NCBI GenBank assembly: GCA_023055505.1
Contig: JALIRH010000018.1
Span: 11,826,146-11,890,145 of the forward strand
Length of the DNA stretch: 64,000 nt
Reading direction: 5' to 3'
DNA from: Callipepla californica brunnescens
Lineage: Eukaryota > Chordata > Aves > Galliformes > Odontophoridae
Shown in pieces: positions 57,863-64,000 of the stretch. Position numbers and translations under genes: made by a program. Numbering within the stretch: the stretch's first letter is position 1; each line of letters opens with the position of its first letter. The notes under the pieces were generated by a model, which had not been told where the DNA came from, did not search any database, and saw only the letters and a program-made list of their open reading frames with translations.

Positions 57863-58080
57863 TTATGGAGGAATTCAATGGCACACCTTTGCTCCATCTA
57901 CACTTCCATGTCAGATGCCATTTTGTCAGTCTACTCCTCTGCTACCATCTGTCACGTGATATTGGAACGTAATGGGATACTGGCAGGAATTTTCAGCCTC
58001 TACTGCCATACCAGTGTTTGCCTCTGATGCTATGGGCTGACATAATAAACAAGGAGACATTTATTTTGAAGCAGCCCCGC
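57863..58080 (-). mobile_element. Mariner part 2
   Basis: GGAGGAATTCAATGGCACAC, TTCCATGTCAGATGCCATTTTGTCAG, CTCTGCTACCATCTGTCACG, CAGCCTCTACTGCCATACCAG, GGGCTGACATAATAAACAAGGAG, ending at TTTATTTTGAAGCAGCCCC, the diverged right terminal repeat. It continues the element of 56690-56990 with the same spacing as the copy at 63363-63920. Confidence 0.83.
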
Positions 58081-60841
58081 TATTTAAGTTTTAACAATAA
58101 CTTGTTGCCTGTAATTTCTAGCACCTTACAGAGCTTACAGTTGCACAGAGTTTCTGGAACTCTGTGTTTTGTGGATTTCTCATTCTCCAGAATCATCTAC
58201 AGACAGAATTAACTTCTTATGATACAGTCATAACCTAGACTTCAGTAGCAGTTCCAGTCTGAATTCTCCTTGAAGTCTACAGCTGCTTGATTTTATAAAC
58301 AGGGTCCCCAGTGCTTCCTGACTGCAGGACAAACATCAACATATCCTGTCAATCCAGCATCGAGGCTCAATAGATTTCATTCTTGTTCTGCTGACCAAAC
58401 ACTTGTGTCTTGATGATATTAATATTCTTAATCACCCTGTTGATGTCTATCCCTATATCCCTGCAACAGAGATAGTGAGGGAGTGTGGGTGAAGAGGGCA
58501 AGGTGATACCTTGTCAGCCTTGTCAGGTCATAAAAACTTGCTTTAAAATCCAGGAAAACAGAGGACTTAACTATTTTAAATGCAATATATTAAGAAGAAT
58601 TGGGATGGAAAATTTAGCATTCTTTTGTTCTTCTTGGACTCTTTTAACGTTTCTCTTCTAATTAAAACAATAAGATGTTTTAGTGCTATAGCAAGCAGGA
58701 GAGGAGGTGGGAACACACTTCCTCCAATTTAAAGAAATTAGTTAAACACCATTAATCATTGCTGAAAATAATGAATAACCGTGTTGGAGTTTCTTCCTGA
58801 AATCAATTCCTTGTTGAAACCAAAAGCATGCAATCATTGAAAAAGAATATAGACTATTGAAAAAGAGTATGTATATATATAAAGTTCTCTTTTCACTTCA
58901 GGGAAGGACATAGACATCTAAGAGATAACCTAATTTTATAACATCTTGAGAAAAAATATATATGATTTTATTCCTGATTATAAATAAAGATAGATGAAAA
59001 TTAGGGTAAATGTAATCTGAAATTAATTATAAATAAACAAAATGAGCGTGTAGGTAATTTCCATTCATTTAATCTGGTCTTGGAGTTTCCAGAGTTTAAA
59101 CTGTTTTCTCTCTTCAGTTTATAGTGAGAAGCACATGCCCTATCCTACTTAGTATACCCATCCATACAGTGGTGATATGAATCTTACCAAAGTATATTAA
59201 TATACATATTCAAGTAAAACAAATTTATACAGGCATCCTTAAACTTCCACATTTCTATGTTCTTAATTACAGATTTGATATTTTTCTTCCAGGTTATGTT
59301 TATATATTTTTCCTTTACATAAGCAAAGTTAAAAACGGGCAAAAGGTATCACTGTTTCTTATGCTAAGTAATACTTATATAAAATAAGCACAACTCTGAA
59401 ACTAAGATGTACTGCAGAGACCTCTGGCACTTAGTCAGGAAGTACTTTAATGCTGTTCACTTCAGCCAATGAAATTTATAAGCATGCAATGACTCAGGAA
59501 ATAAATGTCATAGCTGTATTCATTTCCAGGCTGTGGAGGCTTTGAAAAACAACTAGTGCTTGTAATGGATAGGGAAGGCTGAGTCCTTTCAGAGTCAGTG
59601 TTGTTTACTACAGACTGTTAAATAAAATCAATAAATTGATTACTGCAAGTTTGACTGCAGAGCAGCTCCAAAAATATATATTGTTGATGGATTTTTTTTT
59701 TTACATTTCAATATTCCTGAAACTTTTCTTCTGCTTCTTCTGTAATTATCATCCTCTACAAGTATTTGCTCATCAGGTGTGATTCCTTTAAGAAACAAAA
59801 CAAAACACTTTTTCTATATTTCTTTTCCTATTTTGGCTATTATTCTATGACTCACCAGATTCCAATATTAATCTAATTTCTTTCCTTCTCCCCATTCATC
59901 ACTTTAAGCTTTCTAAAGCCTGTTTAATTTCACATATTTTTTTCCTGTACAGTATTGCTTTTCTTCTAAATATTTTTCACTCCTGCATTTCTTTTTCAGG
60001 AATACTATTTTTCAATTTGATTTAAAACCCATTGCAAATCAATAAAACTTTTTTAAAGTTTAATACTGAGATTTTTTTTTTCCAAAAGCAGCATAATAAC
60101 TTTCATCAGATGAATTTATTTATTATTATTATTTTACGACTATTTATCAGATGAAAAATCATTAATTCAACAAATAATAGTACATAAAGTATGATACTAA
60201 AGCTTCAATCCCTTTGATTCCATATTTGGAAATTTTATTAACTGTGCACAAGACTCAACATGTCCTATCTTACTATGACTTGAGAGAAACAACGTGTGAG
60301 ACGCATGATTTATTTGCACATAAGCAACTGCCAAAGACTGGAAAAAATATAACAGACACATTATCTAACAAGATTATTGATATTAACATTACTCGTTTAA
60401 GTGTCTACTCTTTTCTAATTGTCAGATATTTTGTATACATTTTTATGATGTATTAAACATATTACAATTTTACTAGAAATTACTGGTGCAGTCTTTTCAT
60501 CTTAGGATATTTTTTGCTTATTTTGGCATTACTTTAGATAACCACTTTGAAATTCTGAAGAGAAATAACTTCATACATATCATTACAATATTCTAATACA
60601 AAATATAAATATTGTACAATTACATTAGCAATACTGAAAACAGAAAAACTTCTTCCAGTCATGTGGAATTCTACTTTGGCTATAAAATAAATTGTACAGT
60701 GACAAAGTTAGAAAGCAGATGGTTTTCCTAACCATGAAAATTCCCAACATTTTTATTCTTCAGCTTATTCTGAACAAACAGTTTGAGTAAGGATATTGTC
60801 CTTTCCTGTGCTTTGGCAGACAGGTTAAGGAATGTTAGTCT
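58081..60841. other. Non-coding stretch, no recognised element
   Basis: About 2.8 kb. The part at 58250-58560 has a more even base composition than its surroundings but contains no recognisable protein or repeat. T-rich runs lie near 59694-59705 and 60070-60083, and a short TTATTA run at 60118-60135. An 80-codon frame at 60214-60456 has no recognisable domain. Confidence 0.45.
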
Positions 60842-61200
60842 TTTTTCTCCTTCCCTTCCCTTCCCTTCCCTTCCCTTCCCTTCCCTTCCCTTCCCTTCCC
60901 TTCCCTTCCCTTCCCTTCCCTTCCCTTCCCTTCCCTTCCCTTCCCTTCCCTTCCCTTCCCTTCCCTTCCCTTCCCTTCCCTTCCCTTCCCTTCCCTTCCC
61001 TTCCCTTCCCTTCCCTTCCCTTCCCTTCCCTTCCCTTCCCTTCCCTTCCCTTCCCTTCCCTTCCCCTTCCCCTTCCCCTTCCCCTTCCCCTTCCCCTTCC
61101 CCTTCCCCTTCCCCTTCCCCTTCCCCTTCCCCTTTCCCTTCCCCTTTCCCTTCCCCTTTCCCTTCCCCTTTCCCTTCCCCTTTCCCTTCCCCTTTCCTTT
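60842..61200. repeat. Pyrimidine-only array: (TTCCC)n, (TTCCCC)n, (TTTCCCTTCCCC)n
   Basis: Pure C/T on the plus strand for about 350 bases. From 60851 there are 42 uninterrupted TTCCC units to 61060. Then 12 perfect TTCCCC units run from 61061 to 61132. Then five copies of the 12-mer TTTCCCTTCCCC run from 61133 to 61192, followed by a T-rich decay. The minus strand is (GGGAA)n and (GGGGAA)n, able in principle to form G-quadruplexes or purine-motif triplexes. Two overlapping proline/serine/phenylalanine-rich frames of about 140 codons run through the array only because no stop can occur in it. Confidence 0.98.
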
Positions 61201-63362
61201 TTACTTCATTTCATTTTACTTTTAGTTAGGAAATGTTGGTAGAGACTATTCTATAAGGGGGAGCAAAACAGGTCACTTGGTAAGTACTGTCTCCATCTGT
61301 CCAGCAAAATTGATATACTGTCAAAGTTTAATTTTTGTGTATGTCTTGCTCATTTCAAGATCATTCTATTGAATACTCTAAACAGAAGGATATGAGTCAG
61401 ACTTTTGATGAGCCAATAACCATTTTAAAGGGAGATATATAGCAGCTTTTATTTTTCTGGCTTTTATTTATTTACTTGGGAAATGTGGAGCTCAGGATAA
61501 AAATTTTGTGTTCCAGGAATGCAGTGATGTTACACTGGGCTCCTGAGCTGGCAGGAATTTATTAGGCATAAAAATACTATCTGTCCAAAGGAAGTAATAG
61601 AGTCAGTATTGTTGAATCAACATTCAATTGCTGTTGAAAATGCTTTTCATATTATTATATTTTCACTTAATGAACCAGATAATTAATTCAAGGATTTTTT
61701 GCATTGTGGCCTGTATAGCTTCAATAACTCTAGTTGTGCTTCTATATACTAATGAAAAAAAAAAAAAACCAAAAACAAAAACAAACAAAACCTATATATT
61801 TCAAAGAACTAGGCAAATGTCTACCCCTATATTTATTAATTGTCAATTTATAAGTAATTGATGAAAATTAACCCTGATGCATTTAGACTGAATGTATAGG
61901 GCATATTTTTGAGAATATCATTATCTTTGTGTATGCTGAGATGCTATTGCTTTCTTATGATAGCATTAACCCAGATACCATGCGCTTATATGTTAAAGTA
62001 TCACATCATGGTGCATTTTCATTGTTAGTACTGCTGCGCTTAGACACTAACCTTCTGAATAACACTGACAAAAATTTTGCACTGAAAAACTTGTTTGTGT
62101 TAAGAGACCATTATCAAACTGTTCTCTGAAACATACAGTTAATATATTATTTGGAGCTTAATTAAAAAATAGATCCTTGTGTTGTCCTCCTTTATAATTC
62201 CTTTCCCCATTTTTATTGTGTTCTGCCACCTTCATTCTGCTCTTTGACAGTAAAGTACGACCATCTTGCTGATGTGCTGATGATATTCCATACAACCTGA
62301 GGCACGTACCTTCTAATTTCTTCAGGCTCTGAACACCTGACATACATTTTTAAAGAACAAGAAAGGTCAATCTATTATCTTATTATTCTCTCTGTATTTG
62401 GATGGTAGCTGAACAGCTACAGTAAAAAATCCAAGATTAAACACTTAACCAGAGACTTTTATAGTTTCTTAATATTGTCTTTCATTTTTTAATTTGTCTT
62501 GTCATCTGATTAGTTACTCTTTATGAGATGTACATTATTATGAGTACATTATTTATCTGATTCTATTTATCAACAGTGAGAGTAACAGACTTGTAATTTT
62601 TGTGCTACGTTTTAACAGCATGCCTGGAGAACTGTGAAATTGGATTAATATTTTCTGTTCAGAAAGATTATAAAGGAAGAAGGAATTACTTTTGGAGTGA
62701 CCTACGTACATGTGTACACATGGAAAATAGTGCAGAAAAAGGGGCAGAGTGCTGCGGAAGAAATACCTGAATATAATCACAGTATATATATTTTTTTTTC
62801 TTGTTTTTAGTTTCTCCTTCATAGAACCCTCACATCAAATCTGTAGAAGTATTATTCTGTCAAACCAAATCATCAGAAAATCTGCAGTAGAGAAGGAGGC
62901 ATGAGCAATAAAATATAATTTCAGGAGAAGGGTCACAGTGTAACTGCTCACATGTATTTCTCGTACAAATGTACAATACACAATCTTGTTAAATCTCATG
63001 GGTTTCTTTTGTTTGTTTTTTGTTTTGTTTTGATTTGTTTTGTGTATGGGTGGGGATGTTTGTTTGCCTTTAAGTAGAGAAATTATCTTCATTATGTTAC
63101 AAAATAAACAAAAAGACTATAAGACTGAGCTTCCTTTGCAATAGGTTCAAATGAGAACTACTTCTGTGGAAACACCATTCATTTCTAAAAACACCAAATA
63201 TTTCACACAATGAAGTATATCTGAACCAATTTTATATTCTGAATGCTGTAATAAAGAGATGTTGTTATGACAAATTTACCTTAAGACAAATATTAATTCA
63301 TAACAAATCAATTAAATAATTTCTATCTTTCGTCTATACAAGTTTTAAAAGTGAATTGTACT
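61201..63362. other. Non-coding stretch, no recognised element
   Basis: AT-rich, with the A-rich tract listed separately and T-rich runs near 62790-62810 and 63008-63042. No transposon or coding similarity recognised. Confidence 0.5.
61754..61792. repeat. A-rich simple sequence
   Basis: A run of about fourteen A's followed by CAAAAACAAAAACAAACAAAA units. Possibly a retroposon tail, but no body was recognised. Confidence 0.78.
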
Positions 63363-63920
63363 TAGGTTGCTCTGAAAGTAATGCTTCCTTTTTATTTCCA
63401 TGGAAACTGCAACAGATACAAAGAGCACAATTAACATTGTTTGATAGAGCAAATTCTCAGCTCCAAAATGCTATTTTTCAACCTAGTTACTACTGTTAGC
63501 TATGTATTTTTACCAGCAATGAACAAGAGTTTACATGCTGTACTCATAAAAATCTGCATCAGCAGAGGTGATCAACTGTTGCTATCACAGCTGCTGAAAT
63601 GCATCACCCACCACCTCATTGTGCTCAGCCCCACTGTTGGGTCTCCATAACTATTCAGCAACTGTCAATGAACATCAGTTGGTGCCATCATTTTTTTCTT
63701 GATGAGGAATTAAATGACACACCTTTGCTTCATAGGCACTTTCATGTCAGAGATAATTTTTTCAGACTGCCCCTCTGCTGCCATGTGTCACATGGCAACA
63801 GAATGTGATGGGATAATGATGGGAAGGGTCAGCCTCTACTGTCATACCACCAAAATCTGCCTTTGATATTGTGGGCCGACATAATAAAACAGGAGGTATT
63901 ATTTTTGAAGCACTCCTTGT
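63363..63920 (-). mobile_element. Mariner-family DNA transposon (Galluhop / Mariner1_GG-like), internally deleted
   Basis: The left end GGTTGCTCTGAAAGTAATGC follows a TA at 63363-63364, the usual mariner target. The right end GAGGTATTATTTTTGAAGCA, then CTCC, near 63916 is its diverged inverted complement. The interior, read on the minus strand, contains a transposase N-terminus with AEHNEVVGDAFQQ in place of the usual STVRRW-type helix and at least two stops. The sequence then jumps to the far end, so the catalytic domain is missing. At about 555 bases it is the best-preserved copy in terms of both ends. Confidence 0.88.
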
Positions 63921-64000
63921 GATAATCAGATCTTGTTGTTTTTCACTTTAAGTGCTGCCTTTAAAAGAATATTGGAAAAAATTCTTCTTTGCTTTGCAAT

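Noticed and set aside
60783..61242. Two overlapping long frames (148 and 136 codons) rich in Pro, Ser, Leu and Phe
   Set aside because: They exist only because a C/T-only array cannot contain a stop codon on the plus strand. The repeated peptide is the translation of TTCCC units.
1..64000. tRNA, rRNA, snRNA or histone-type genes
   Set aside because: No tRNA A/B-box pairs with a cloverleaf, no rRNA-like segments and no recognised small-RNA signatures were found when reading both strands by eye.

Overview
The window reads as nuclear DNA of a bird, most likely a galliform. It is visibly AT-rich. It carries many fragments of CR1 LINEs, whose 3' ends show the avian-type octamer tail (ATTCTGTG, or CATAGAAT on the other strand). 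It also holds three copies of a mariner element of the kind known from chicken (Galluhop / Mariner1_GG-like), several endogenous-retrovirus LTR families and many microsatellites. The galliform assignment is inference from repeat families remembered rather than searched. No bacterial, phage or organellar features are present.

I find no host protein-coding gene that I can support. Every reading frame is short (170 codons at most). The longer ones fall inside transposons, an LTR or a microsatellite. The window is best described as a gene desert or part of a very long intron. No tRNA, rRNA, known ncRNA or CRISPR array was seen.

Layout. 1-10 kb: two solo LTRs of one family (here 'LTR-C', 2375-2650 and 6151-6690), the second nested in a minus-strand CR1, plus a minus-strand LTR ('LTR-B') at 9236. 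10-21 kb: small CR1 pieces in both orientations and a mariner copy at 18833-19331 that still reads 51 codons of transposase N-terminus. 21-23 kb: a decayed ERVL-like pol RNase H remnant on the minus strand, next to an LTR ('LTR-A'). 25-38 kb: a CR1/LTR mosaic at 27.2-27.8 kb, a long plus-strand CR1 at 33.5-34.2 kb, a CpG-dense solo LTR ('LTR-E', 34551-35204), and a CR1 at 36.6-38.0 kb that has lost most of its reverse transcriptase. 38-45 kb: the longest stretch without recognisable repeats. 45-53 kb: an almost complete GC-rich LTR ('LTR-D', 46160-47035) and several CR1s, one (50821-52340) with recognisable but broken reverse-transcriptase motifs. 54.7-58.1 kb: a dense transposon pile-up with CR1, LTR-D, two LTR-C copies head to head, and a mariner split by LTR-A, itself split by LTR-B. 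60.84-61.20 kb: a striking pyrimidine-only array that changes unit from TTCCC to TTCCCC to a 12-mer. 63.4-63.9 kb: a third mariner copy.

The elements do not work together as a system. They are independent fossils layered over time. The nesting gives relative ages: mariner before LTR-A before LTR-B, and CR1 before LTR-C. Letters A-F for the LTR families are labels used only here; formal family names need a repeat-library search. Boundaries of old fragments are good to roughly 10-30 bases.
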